Shown here in pieces: positions 36,663 to 45,500 of a DNA stretch of 64,000 bases. How positions within the stretch are numbered: position 1 is the first letter of the stretch; each line of letters opens with the position of its first letter. Source of the stretch: Wolbachia endosymbiont (group B) of Protocalliphora azurea. GTDB lineage: Bacteria; Pseudomonadota; Alphaproteobacteria; Rickettsiales; Anaplasmataceae. The translations under genes and the position numbers were made by a program. Location: the NCBI RefSeq assembly GCF_947251865.1, contig NZ_OX366394.1, forward strand, positions 620,001 through 684,000, given 5' to 3'. The notes beneath the pieces are model-generated. The model saw only the letters and a program-made list of their open reading frames with translations, searched no databases and was not told where the DNA came from.

Positions 36663-37338
36663 CTACTGTTGTATACTTACAGTAAATTTTATTAGCAACT
36701 GCTCGTTTTGACTGCTAGTACAACATTGCATAATTCTATTATGGCTATTTTGATCAAAATTTGCAAGACTTTTTATGCGAAATACTATATACAAGTGATT
36801 GTGATTGATTTCAATTTGATGAATTAACATTCTAATAATATTTTGCTTAGTCTGCCAATCCACTTGATCAAGCTTTGATTCAACACTTGAGGAAAAGTTT
36901 TTCAAGCTATCTGTAACAAGGCTCAATTCTTGTTGTAGTTTTTTTTGATCAAGCGTTCTTTCTTTCTCTTCTTCAATTTCTTTCAAATGCTGTTTCATTG
37001 TTGTGATTCTTGGTTCAAATTCTTCTTGGCTTATAAACCCTTTAGCATAGCTATCAATAAATTTTTTGATACTTAATCTTAACTTACTTTCTTGCTTTTC
37101 ACGTGTTTGATTATGTAAAGGTTTTTTGTTCTCTGATAATCTACGTTGATATTCATTTGCAATCCTATCTGGCTCTTTCAAGATACTCTTGACTTCTTCC
37201 CATATAACTCCATCTAATATATCAGTGCGTATTGATTTATTATCGCAGATTTTATTGCCATTGAATTTGCTAGAGTTTGTACCAGAGCAACGATAGTAAT
37301 AATATGTCGACTTTTTATGAACGTGGTTTGTACCACAA
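36663..37338 (-). pseudogene. 3' fragment of a phage WO serine recombinase
   Basis: Reads as the C-terminal third of the intact recombinase at 40123-41787: the zinc-ribbon part YYYYRCSG...NKICDNKS, then WEEVKSILKEPDRIANEY and the coiled-coil segment (for example ISQEEFEPRITTMKQ). Start at about 37338, where it is joined in antisense-free, head-to-tail fashion to a truncated HTH gene. No catalytic domain remains. A relic of an earlier WO integration. Confidence 0.85.
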
Positions 37339-37489
37339 TCTCTCCGCTTTCATATCCTTGTACATGCTGAAATGAAATTTCAAGCTTTTTTCCTAAGTCT
37401 CTTTGACTAAAACCACACATTAGCCTTCTTTTCCTTATTCTTTCACCTATTTGTTTATCGATAGGATGTTGTTCAGCTTGCACAATCAT
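37339..37489 (-). pseudogene. Truncated XRE-family regulator
   Basis: Has the ATG start and the first 50 codons of the HTH protein at 44696-45058 (IGERIRKRRLMCGFSQRDLGKKL, then FQHVQGYESGE), then runs directly into the recombinase fragment, continuing out of frame. The HTH itself is complete, but the dimerisation part is gone. Confidence 0.8.
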
Positions 37490-37523
37490 TTGTTAATATC
37501 TTAACTTATATATCAAAGCAATA

Positions 37524-37856
37524 CTAACTCTCATTGTAACCTTGAGAAAAAGATTTGACTAACGTATAAACTACACTACGCAACCTTTTGCTCTTAATTT
37601 CGTTATATCCTTTGACTAGCTTTAACACCTCTTCATCGTAAGCTTCATGTGAGCTGGCATGCACATCAGTAAAAAAGTCAGCAATATCAATCGATAGAGC
37701 TTTTGCTAAGTCGTATAATCTACTAGCTAAAATGCAATTTGAACTATTTTCGTACCTTTGTATCTGTCTATATGAAACACCTATTCTTTTTCCTAACTCA
37801 GTTTGTGTTAAACCACAGTATAACCTAAGTTCCTTTATTTTTTTGCCTAATTCCAT
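37524..37856 (-). CDS. XRE-family HTH transcriptional regulator (phage WO)
   Basis: 110 residues. A Cro/C1-type HTH at the N-terminus: LGKKIKELRLYCGLTQTELGKRIGVSYRQIQRYENSSN. Its near-identical partner is at 45060-45395. The two differ by a few residues and at the very C-terminus (ending GYNES here). First of a tandem pair with the truncated gene downstream. In WO phages such HTH genes lie in the accessory module with RadC; they probably repress phage genes. Confidence 0.88.
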   Translation of the reverse strand: MELGKKIKELRLYCGLTQTELGKRIGVSYRQIQRYENSSNCILASRLYDLAKALSIDIADFFTDVHASSHEAYDEEVLKLVKGYNEIKSKRLRSVVYTLVKSFSQGYNES

Positions 37857-37907
37857 TACTAATTTTAACTACTCAATTTACAACAAATTTTATGAAGTGG
37901 AAAAAAA

Positions 37908-38852
37908 TTAGCAAAGTAATTGCTTTAACAATTTCTGTCTCTCGTTAATTAAATTGCTTGGCCTTATATGTTTTTTCTCAATTTCCCTCATCTCTTTTTC
38001 TCGTTCTGCAATGCTATTTCGTATTACTTCAGCCGAATATCTGCTTTTACCACTTGCAAACTCTGATCTTAACCTTCTAACCTTATATTCAAGCTCAGCA
38101 AATCTTTCATGCTGCTCAAGAAGTTCTATCATGTGACTGATTTTAGAACTTAGCTTTTCTTCCTCTACATCTCTCACAATAAAAGAAAGTAGAAGCTTAT
38201 CTATTTGGTAATCAACATTTGGTTGAGCAGCAAATAGATCAATCATGGCTTTTACATCAGTGGGATTTGCAACTAATAAGCTAAAATTACTACATAAAAA
38301 ACTATAGAACTTTATCGTCTTCTCAAGATAATTTTTCATATCTTGTGATAATTGTAATTCTTTGTGAATTCCTGACAGCAATATTTTTAATTCTTCCAAG
38401 TATTCTACATCAAAATTACCTACTTCTTGAGGTAGAAGGATCATTAGCAGCTTTTTTACAAGCTCAACATCATTTGATTTTACAGCATTATAAAGAGCTT
38501 TTCCTTTATCTTCTTTTAAATCATAAAGCTCTGATGAGTTATCTATACTGAATAGATATTCAGTATTTCCTTGAGGAGAGTAGATTAAAATATCCACTTC
38601 TCTTAGCGGGTGATCATCATTAAACTTTTCTAACAACTCTTTATCGGTAGTTTCCTCTATTGCCACAGCAGCTTTACTGATCTTTTTCAGTTCAGAAACA
38701 TTATCTCTTGAATTTTCAAGTATATCTTTAGCCTTATCTAGAAGCTGCTCATATAGAATTATTTTTTCTTCATTATCAAGTAGCTGACAATGCTTCTTCA
38801 ACTTTTCAGTGGAGTAAGACAGGAGATCCATTTCTTTCAACTTTACAATCAC
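37908..38852 (-). CDS. Hypothetical WO-island protein
   Basis: 314 residues, starting GTG (38852) or ATG (38831). Entirely helical and charged. One stretch, GKALYNAVKSNDVELVKKLLMI, resembles the helix-turn-helix of an ankyrin repeat, but no further repeats are clear. The C-terminal 80 residues look like a coiled coil (AEREKEMREIEKKH). No membrane segment. Not recognised. It lies between the HTH pair and the next accessory gene, divergent from it. Confidence 0.6.
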   Translation of the reverse strand: MIVKLKEMDLLSYSTEKLKKHCQLLDNEEKIILYEQLLDKAKDILENSRDNVSELKKISKAAVAIEETTDKELLEKFNDDHPLREVDILIYSPQGNTEYLFSIDNSSELYDLKEDKGKALYNAVKSNDVELVKKLLMILLPQEVGNFDVEYLEELKILLSGIHKELQLSQDMKNYLEKTIKFYSFLCSNFSLLVANPTDVKAMIDLFAAQPNVDYQIDKLLLSFIVRDVEEEKLSSKISHMIELLEQHERFAELEYKVRRLRSEFASGKSRYSAEVIRNSIAEREKEMREIEKKHIRPSNLINERQKLLKQLLC

Positions 38853-39029
38853 AATAGCCCATTTTTGTTGAAACTGAAATAATTTTTATAGGATGTGTTT
38901 TTCTAGTGTAGATGCCCGCAAAACTTGTTATTATAATATACAGTAAATCAATAAGTCGTATAATATTAACAATTAAATAATATTTATCACGATATGATCG
39001 AATAGTAATGAAATTAAGTGAGGGTTACA

Positions 39030-39833
39030 ATGAAAAAAATAAATGGTAAAAAATTGTCTAGTAAAATGTTAAAAGCAGTAGAGCGAATAGCAAAAGAAGG
39101 GTTATTACCTAATTTTATAAAAGCTGCTCCAACAGCAAATAAAAAGATCAGTAAATTGCCTATCTTAACATATCCTGAGGAGCTCAATCCATTTCGATCA
39201 GCTTTATGCAAGATAAGGCTAAGTGAATATGAAAATATGAAACTAAATGAATTATTGGAAAAAGCTATTGCAGCTGAAAATATAGACAAATTAAGTAAAA
39301 TTGTCGATGAAGTTTTGGATTTAGGAATAAGAATAAATGCTGCCAATGAGGATGGCTTTAGCTTTGCTAACGTTACAATGTTTAAGATGTATCGTGATGA
39401 ATTCAAAGGAAATAAACAAGAGGATATAATCAGAAAGTTAGCCTTAAATGGAGCAGATTTTAATGTACAAGTTGATAAGAACATAACTGAAAAAGTGCAA
39501 AAAGAAATTGAGCCACAAATATATAGTAGGCTCAAAAAACTCAGGGAAGTTGGAGAGAACGCTACTATAGAAGGAACTGTTGAAAATGTAGAAATCGATA
39601 ATAAGACCTTCTATATGGAATTTTCGCATAGCTGCATAGTTGATGTTGCAAAAGTTGTAGAAGGTGCAAAAAATTTGGGTCTAAGCAAAGGAGATTTAAA
39701 TCTCGGTGGCAATATTATAAAAATAGGTGACGGTGAAGTTGAAGTAAAAACTGGGAAGGACGGCAAAAGAAATTACATGGATATATCCGATAACAGCGCT
39801 TTTACACTACCGACAATGTTGCAAAAAACATAA
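39030..39833 (+). CDS. Hypothetical WO-island protein, weakly ankyrin-like
   Basis: 267 residues from the ATG at 39030, with AGTGAGGG upstream; a GTG at 39018 is also in frame. Basic N-terminus (MKKINGKKLSSKM). A middle segment KLSKIVDEVLDLGIRINAANEDG followed by IIRKLALNGADFNVQ has the spacing and GADxN ending of degenerate ankyrin repeats. The C-terminal half is beta-rich. Divergent from the gene at 37908-38852, with about 180 bases between. Confidence 0.6.
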   Translation: MKKINGKKLSSKMLKAVERIAKEGLLPNFIKAAPTANKKISKLPILTYPEELNPFRSALCKIRLSEYENMKLNELLEKAIAAENIDKLSKIVDEVLDLGIRINAANEDGFSFANVTMFKMYRDEFKGNKQEDIIRKLALNGADFNVQVDKNITEKVQKEIEPQIYSRLKKLREVGENATIEGTVENVEIDNKTFYMEFSHSCIVDVAKVVEGAKNLGLSKGDLNLGGNIIKIGDGEVEVKTGKDGKRNYMDISDNSAFTLPTMLQKT

Positions 39834-39968
39834 AAATAAAACTAGAGAAAACCATTTCTCGAAAACTTCTGTGTCCAGAACCAAGAGTCCGATTTACTTA
39901 TAGCGCTAATAATCAATTAACCATCGGCTTTAAGGAATGATATGAACATATTATTTCAAGGAAAAGTC

Positions 39969-40220
39969 ATGAGAAACAAGAGATTAGCTATCCAAATTAG
40001 CTGTAGCTATGAACCTAATCGGTTAGCAGAACAATGCTTATCAGATGCTTATGAAAAGGTAGTGTCAAAGGAAATAAGTCAAAAAAACTTAAAACATAAA
40101 AATGGGATTCAAGGAGGGTCAAATGGTAACAGTATGTTTATATGCGAGAGTTTCTTCGGGGAAACAAGTAGAAGGAAATACGATAGAAAGTCAAATTGCA
40201 GCTTTAGAGAAGCAAATTAA
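39969..40220 (+). CDS. Small ORF in front of the recombinase
   Basis: ATG at 39969 with AAGGAAA 5-6 bases upstream. The first 46 or so residues (NKRLAIQISCSYEPNRLAEQCL...) look coding. After about 40110 the frame is simply the shifted reading of the recombinase start, so the true gene was probably shorter and has lost its stop codon. Function unknown. Confidence 0.4.
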   Translation: MRNKRLAIQISCSYEPNRLAEQCLSDAYEKVVSKEISQKNLKHKNGIQGGSNGNSMFICESFFGETSRRKYDRKSNCSFREAN

Positions 40221-41787
40221 TCTGGACGGATACAGATTGTTAAGTGAGTATAAATTTATTGATAACGGCTACAGTGGATCTCATTTAGTCCGCCCTGATT
40301 TAGAAAAATTACGTGATAAAGTAACAGAAGGTAAAATTGATAAGATTTACATTCATTCTCCTGATCGTTTATCTAGAAAATATGCATATCAAATGGTGCT
40401 GATTGAAGAATTTGAAAAAGCAGGAGCAAAAGTGGTTTTTTTAAATTATGAGATTAACGGTAACCCAGAATCTCAATTACTGTTACAAATGCAAGGTATG
40501 ATAGCAGAATATGAACGTGCGAAAATTATGGAACGAAGTCGTCGTGGTAAAATCTATGCAGCTAACAAAGGCTATGTAAATGTAATGGGAGGAGCTCCTT
40601 ATGGTTATCGTTATATAGATAAGCATATGGGAGGAGGACAAGCTTTATTTGAGATTAACGAAAAAGAAGCTGATGTCGTTCGTAAAGTATTTTTGTGGAT
40701 AGGCAGAGAAAGAACAAGTATTGGGGAAGTATGTCGTCGGCTAAATACTATGTCCATTAAGACACAAAAAGGAAAAGAACGCTGGAATAAAGGTACAATT
40801 TGGAGTATGTTGAAAAACCCTGCTTACAAAGGACAAGCAGCTTTTGGTAGAAGAAGGTTAGGAGTAAGATTAAAGCAAGTAAGACCACAGAAAGGCTCTT
40901 GTGAGCAGCCAAAAAGTAACCACTCTGTCTATCCTGTTGAAAAAGCAAATTGGATTTATATTAAAGTGCCAAATATAGTAGATGAAGATATATTTGATAT
41001 TGTTCAAGAACAATTAGCTGAAAATAGAAAAGTAGCAAGGACAAGAAAAAGAGGAGCAAAGTACTTACTACAAGGTTTAGTCATATGTAAGCGTTGTAAT
41101 TACGGATGTTACGGAACTTGCATGAGAAGTAGACGAGAAGAAGAAGGTGGTCATTATGCATATTACCGTTGTAGTGGTAAAGATTCTTACCGTTTTGGTG
41201 GTAATAAGATTTGTGACAATAAACCCATTCGCTCAGATGCATTAGAAACAGCTGTGTGGGAAGAGGTTAAGCAGTTATTGAAAAATCCAAACAGGATTTT
41301 AGAAGAATACAAGCGTAGGCTTTCAGAACTAAAAAAATCATCATTGGATCAAAAAAGTGACCTGCTAGAGAAACAAGAAAATAAATTAAAACGTGGTATT
41401 GCTAGACTTATCGATAGTTATGCTCAAGAATATATCAATCAAGAGGAATTTGAACCACGAATTAAAGCAATGAAACAAAGCTTAAAAACAATTAAAGAAG
41501 AGAAGAAAAAGATATTTTATCAAAAGGAATTAGAACAGGAGGTAACTCTGGTTGTGGCCAATTTAGAAGACTTTTCTTCCAATATTACGTTAAACCTTGA
41601 TAACGCAGACTGGTTAACTAAACGTGATATTATCAGAACATTGGTCAAGAGAATTGAAATTAACCTTGAGGACGTAAATGTGGTATTTCGCGTAAAAGAG
41701 CTACCGAACTCTTCTGGACATAATGGAAAGGAAAATAAAAATTTGCAACATTGTCGTAGGTGTATTTACAGTAACACTTTGCACTAG
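40123..41787 (+). CDS. Large serine recombinase (phage WO integrase)
   Basis: 554 residues from the ATG at 40123, which has a textbook AAGGAGG 5 bases upstream (a GTG/ATG further up at 40102 is rejected). N-terminal resolvase/invertase catalytic domain: catalytic Ser in YARVSSGKQ, the R-x-x-R segment DRLSRK, GMIAEYERAKIMERSRRGK with conserved Glu and Arg. Then a recombinase domain (TIWSMLKNPAYKGQAAFGR), a zinc-ribbon (CKRCNYGCYGTC ... YRCSG) and a coiled coil (ELKKSSLDQKSDLLEKQENKL). Apparently intact. Mediates site-specific integration of WO; I see no attachment site that I can name. Confidence 0.92.
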   Translation: MVTVCLYARVSSGKQVEGNTIESQIAALEKQINLDGYRLLSEYKFIDNGYSGSHLVRPDLEKLRDKVTEGKIDKIYIHSPDRLSRKYAYQMVLIEEFEKAGAKVVFLNYEINGNPESQLLLQMQGMIAEYERAKIMERSRRGKIYAANKGYVNVMGGAPYGYRYIDKHMGGGQALFEINEKEADVVRKVFLWIGRERTSIGEVCRRLNTMSIKTQKGKERWNKGTIWSMLKNPAYKGQAAFGRRRLGVRLKQVRPQKGSCEQPKSNHSVYPVEKANWIYIKVPNIVDEDIFDIVQEQLAENRKVARTRKRGAKYLLQGLVICKRCNYGCYGTCMRSRREEEGGHYAYYRCSGKDSYRFGGNKICDNKPIRSDALETAVWEEVKQLLKNPNRILEEYKRRLSELKKSSLDQKSDLLEKQENKLKRGIARLIDSYAQEYINQEEFEPRIKAMKQSLKTIKEEKKKIFYQKELEQEVTLVVANLEDFSSNITLNLDNADWLTKRDIIRTLVKRIEINLEDVNVVFRVKELPNSSGHNGKENKNLQHCRRCIYSNTLH

Positions 41788-41806
41788 CCTAGGAGAACTA
41801 AATTTA

Positions 41807-42067
41807 ATGGTATATCATGACACAGAAGACTATCATCAAGTACAAATTGAGGTAGAAGATGAAGAAATGTGGAACGAGCTGCAAGAAATAGGAGAAATCA
41901 TAGGACAGGGTTGTTTATTTGGTGGAATGTCTGTTAAAGAAGCAGTAGAAAAAGGCAGTTTTACTAGATGTGGAAGGTGGGGCGACCAAAATTCTAAAAG
42001 TAGTGAGACCTTTTCTTGGGTGAATAAATTAAAAGACAACAAAACGACATTCGTAGGACGTTTTTGA
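41807..42067 (+). CDS. Small acidic hypothetical protein
   Basis: 86 residues from the ATG at 41807, with AGGAG 11 bases upstream; a longer frame reaches back into the recombinase gene. Starts MVYHDTEDYHQVQIEVEDEE, so rather acidic, with a GQGCLFGGMSVKEAVEKG segment. It starts 20 bases after the recombinase stop and precedes a hairpin terminator, so it is the last gene of that operon. Could be a directionality factor or regulator, by position only. Confidence 0.5.
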   Translation: MVYHDTEDYHQVQIEVEDEEMWNELQEIGEIIGQGCLFGGMSVKEAVEKGSFTRCGRWGDQNSKSSETFSWVNKLKDNKTTFVGRF

Positions 42068-42073
42068 TTGGAG

Positions 42074-42103
42074 ACAAGTGGCTATGTTTTACATAGCTAC
42101 TTG
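42074..42103 (+). terminator. Terminator of the recombinase operon
   Basis: CAAGTGGCTATG and CATAGCTACTTG pair over 12 bp with one G-T pair around a TTTTA loop. Directly after the stop codon at 42067. Confidence 0.65.
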
Positions 42104-42283
42104 TATATCAGAAATAAATGGTTAACTATTACAAAGTAAGGTGGTTTTTAAAACTTAATCTAATTTACCATAAATAATTTACTTTAATTAGTATTGCTTG
42201 TAGAAGTGTTTTATATTATAAAAAATACCTGAACTTTAAAATTTGTACTGGGAACGTTCAAAAAAGTGTGTCAAGCCGCATTT

Positions 42284-43263
42284 TTAGTTCAACTCAATTT
42301 TCAATCTATCTGGAAAGAAAATATCAAGTTGAGACATAGTTAAAGCCCAATTAGGGAGAGCCATAATCCACCTTTGCTCTACCTTTTTTATAGCACAATA
42401 TACCTGTTTGTACAAGGCATTTGTACTAGTAAATGAACCCTTAGTTTTAGTAAATTTCCTGATTTGTCTATGCAACCCCTCAATTGGATTAGTGGTGTAA
42501 ATCAGCTTCCTAACTGGCCCAGAATACTTAAAATAACTGGATAAGTTTTCCCAATTGTTCTGCCAGGATTTTATAACTAAAGGATACTTTTCTCCCCATT
42601 TTTCTTCCAGCTCAAGCAGATAATTCTCAGCAATTTCTTTACTTGAAGCACGATATATTTTTTTCAGATCATTCATGAAAACTTTTACATCTTTACTGGA
42701 TACATATTTCAGAGAATTTCTTATTTGGTGTACTATACATAGCTGCACTTCTGCACTGGGAAATACACTGTTGATGGCTGCAGGAAAGCTTTTTAGCCCA
42801 TCTACACATGCAATCAGAATATCTTCTACTCCTCTTTCTTTGAGGTCATTTAAAACTCCCAACCAGAAGTTAGCTCCCTCACTTTCAGCCAGATAAAAAC
42901 CTAATACTTCTTTTCTGCCATTTTGATTTATACCCAATATATTATACATGCATTTACTTACGCAATGTCCGTCCTCCTTGACCTTAAAAAACATGCCATC
43001 CATGAACACTATTGGATACACTGATTGCAATGGACGGCTGCGCCATTCATTGATTATTGGTAGCAGTTTATCAGTAATATTGGATATCTCTGCTGCTGAT
43101 ATTTTATGGTCATATATTTCCTCAACGTGTGAAGCTATGTCTCTGTATCCCATGCCACTGGCGTATGTACTTAAGACCTTTGCTTCAAGTTCTGGATGTA
43201 GGCTTGTTTGCCTTTTTTTGACTATTTGCGGTTCAAAGCTTCCTTCTCTGTCTCTTGGTGTTA
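42284..43263 (-). pseudogene. IS256 transposase, 3' part
   Basis: The catalytic C-terminal part of a mutator-type transposase: YPIVFMDGMFFKV with the first Asp, LIACVDGLKSFPAAI with the second, CIVHQIRNSLKYV and the Glu region TTNPIEGLHRQIRKFTK. It continues in frame from the 5' part at 44367-44619 if the IS630 between is removed together with one TA copy. Split, so not functional now. Confidence 0.9.
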
Positions 43264-44364
43264 TACCAAATTCCATTACTAATCGAACAAATAAGAAACA
43301 TTACAAACTCGTTTAATAGTAGTGCTGGAAATACTGACAATAAAATTACACAGAACATCTGCAAGTAAGCCTATGGTATCGTAGACTCTGTTACGTAAAG
43401 TATTGTATTTGATATATTGCCACAACCTCTCAACAGGATTCAGTTCCGGTGAATAAGGAGGCAAGTATATAATGGTAATGTTTTCCTGAAATTTCAAACT
43501 TTTTGATCTATGCCAACTTGCACAATCCATTACAAGAAAGGCTTTTTTCGTGCCTAAATCTTTCGACATCTGCTCCAGAAATATATTCATACAATCAGTG
43601 TTTACATATGGAGCAAGTAGGCTGATTTTCTTACCACTTCTTGGATTTACCGCACTGTAGATATAGAAATTTTGTCTACCAATTTTCATTTTAACCTGCG
43701 TTCTGACCCCTTTTTTAAACCATCCGTGTCCGATTTTTGAATGAGTTCCAAATCGTGATTCATCAAAAAAACACCTCTTTTTCAGGGTGGGAATTGACTA
43801 TTTTATTGAAGTATTTTTTAAACTCTTCTTGCTTGTTTTTATCTTGTTTATGGTGCATTGGCCTCGGTGTTATATAAGAAAATTTCATCCTTTGTATCTC
43901 ACGGTGCACTGTTGATTTGCTAATGTTTAGGCCAAATTCCTCTGAGATTTTTATCTGCACTTCCTTAATAGTAATATTTGGATTTCTTTCTACCCATATT
44001 TCAATTTGCTCACGTTGATTTTTCTTTAATTTGCTTTTTCTTCGCCGCTGAGACGGGGCAAATAATCTTTCTACTCTACCAAATTTTAGATGCTTTATCC
44101 ATTCAGTCAAAGCAGTCCTTGAAATTTTACATATTCTTGCCACAGCGCTTATACTACTTTCTTTTCCTGCTATCACCGCTTGTAACTTTTTTGAAACATA
44201 TGCGTTATTTCTGACCTTTTTTAACATTTCTTTCGCCAAATTTACAACTTTTTCGTCTAATAGTTTTGACCTTAATGCCATTTATACCTCTCTATTTTAT
44301 CTACTTTATTATCACTTCTTTCCCATTATTGTCTATCTGTTCTTTGCATAGTGGGAATTGGTAT
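43264..44364 (-). mobile_element. IS630-family insertion sequence inside the IS256 transposase
   Basis: About 1.1 kb. It lies between two TA dinucleotides (43262-43263 and 44365-44366), as expected for Tc1/mariner-IS630 target duplication. Removing it with one TA restores the frame SFELL-TPRD of the IS256 transposase. The ends share TACCAA-ATTCC in inverted form. Its own transposase is read on the minus strand. Confidence 0.85.
43279..44281 (-). CDS. IS630-family transposase in two frames
   Basis: Frame 1 (43763-44281, 172 residues) has the N-terminal HTH domains, with VARICKISRTALTEWIKHLKFGR and ISKSTVHREIQRM. It ends at a TGA right after a run of seven T (plus-strand A at 43765-43771). After a one-base shift the reading becomes FFDESRFGTHSKIGHG with the first catalytic Asp, then AVNPRSGK, the LVMDCASWHRSK segment with the second Asp, and PPYSPELNPVERLWQYIK with the final Glu, ending at 43279. 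A +1 shift or transcript slippage on the T run would give the whole enzyme; slippery runs of this sort are known from IS630 elements. Confidence 0.8.
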
Positions 44365-44366
44365 TA

Positions 44367-44619
44367 ATAGTTCAAATGAGCCTGAACTTGTACGTAAAGT
44401 TTTTGCATTCCTTCCATTTCTTCGGTTATTTTCTTCACTTTTAGCTGACATGTGGCTTTCTATTTCACCTTCCAGACTTGCCTCTAGCAGCCTTTTTATA
44501 AACGGTGTTAATGCTCCATCTCTTCCTGTCAATGGTCTTCCTTCTCGTATAGATGACAGGATATTTGTTTCTAATTCTTTATAATCTACCAAACCAGTAG
44601 TTCTATTTGCTTGACTCAT
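44367..44619 (-). pseudogene. IS256 transposase, 5' part
   Basis: The first 84 or so residues of the interrupted transposase: MSQANRTTGLVDYKELE, then FIKRLLEASLEGEIESHM, the typical IS256 N-terminal helix, and up to SSGSFELL, where the IS630 begins. An ATG start lies about 70 bases from the IS end. Confidence 0.88.
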
Positions 44620-44695
44620 ATCAAACCTCCATTTTTTATATCAATTTATTACTTTTTTTTCGGTTTGACACACTTTTTTGAACATTCCCTTTGTA

Positions 44696-45058
44696 CTATT
44701 TGTTAGCAAGAGCCTTTATCACTGAATGCACAATATCACGCAATGTTTCATCTTTAATTTTTCTATATTCTCTTACTAATCTTGATATTTCTTCGCTACC
44801 TACATCACTATGGAAGGCATTATCATGCAAGTCTTCAGAGGCTTTGGTAAAAAAATATGACATATCAACCGATAGTGCTTCTGCTAACTTATATAGCCTA
44901 TCAACTATAAGCCTTACCTCTCCAGTTTCATATCCTTGTATATGCTGAAATGAAATTCCAAGCTTTTTTCCTAAGTCCCTTTGGCTAAAACCACACATTA
45001 GCCTTCTTTTCCTTATTCTTTCACCTATTTGCTTATCGATAGGATGTTGTATGGTCAC
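44696..45058 (-). CDS. XRE-family HTH regulator (second of a tandem pair)
   Basis: 120 residues, GTG start 1 base after the stop codon of the preceding HTH gene, so the pair is translationally coupled. HTH as IGERIRKRRLMCGFSQRDLGKKLGISFQHIQGYETGE, followed by a regulatory C-terminal part (VDRLYKLAEALSVDMSYFF). The stop codon lies within the IS256 target repeat but is intact. In many WO phages the two HTHs form one longer protein; here a stop codon separates them. Confidence 0.88.
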   Translation of the reverse strand: MTIQHPIDKQIGERIRKRRLMCGFSQRDLGKKLGISFQHIQGYETGEVRLIVDRLYKLAEALSVDMSYFFTKASEDLHDNAFHSDVGSEEISRLVREYRKIKDETLRDIVHSVIKALANK

Positions 45059-45059
45059 T

Positions 45060-45395
45060 TTACGTATCAGATAATATACTTTGGGAAAAAGATTTTACCA
45101 ATATATAAACTACACTACGTAACCTTTTGCTCTTAATTTTGTTATATCCTTTGACTAGTTTGAGTATTTCTTCATCATAAGCTTCATGTGAGTCAGTATG
45201 CATACCAGTAAAGAAATCAGCAACATCAATTGATAGGGCTTTTGCTAAGTCATATAGCCTACTGGCTAAAATGCAATTTGAACCATTTTCGTACCTTTGT
45301 ATCTGTCTATATGAAACACCTATTCTTTTTCCTAATTCAGTTTGTGTCAAACCACAGTATAACCTAAGTTCCTTTATTTTTTTGCCTAATTCCAC
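45060..45395 (-). CDS. XRE-family HTH regulator (first of a tandem pair)
   Basis: 111 residues, nearly identical to the protein at 37524-37856 apart from a few changes and the last residues (FSQSILSDT). The duplication includes upstream sequence (45400-45455 resembles 37857-37915). Cro/C1-type HTH in the first 40 residues. Confidence 0.88.
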   Translation of the reverse strand: MELGKKIKELRLYCGLTQTELGKRIGVSYRQIQRYENGSNCILASRLYDLAKALSIDVADFFTGMHTDSHEAYDEEILKLVKGYNKIKSKRLRSVVYILVKSFSQSILSDT

Positions 45396-45451
45396 CTTTC
45401 ATTACTAATTTTAGCTGTTCAAGCTTACATTGAATTTTTTAATTTATGAAG

Positions 45452-45489
45452 TAGAAAAAAAAAGAAGGAGAGCTAAAGAACTCTCCTTC
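45452..45489 (-). terminator. Rho-independent terminator after radC
   Basis: On the minus strand GAAGGAGAG and CTCTCCTTC pair over 9 bp with an 8-base loop, followed at once by a run of nine T. Twelve bases past the radC stop. The clearest intrinsic terminator in the window. Confidence 0.8.
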
Positions 45490-45500
45490 CGGTCTATAGG

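Larger units (their letters stand above)
42250..44689 (-). mobile_element. IS256-family insertion sequence, interrupted by IS630
   Basis: Terminal repeats start GGGAACGTTCAAAAAAGTG (42250 on) and, on the other strand, GGGAATGTTCAAAAAAGTG (ending 44689), differing at one of 25 positions. The element is flanked by a perfect 8-base direct repeat TTTGTACT at 42242-42249 and 44690-44697. IS256 elements make 8-9 bp duplications. It inserted at the stop codon of the HTH gene at 44696-45058. Without the inner IS630 the length would be about 1.34 kb, normal for the family. Confidence 0.92.

Noticed and set aside
37214-37489. Intact 91-residue HTH protein
   Set aside because: Only the first 50 codons match the HTH family; the rest is the out-of-frame reading of the integrase fragment.
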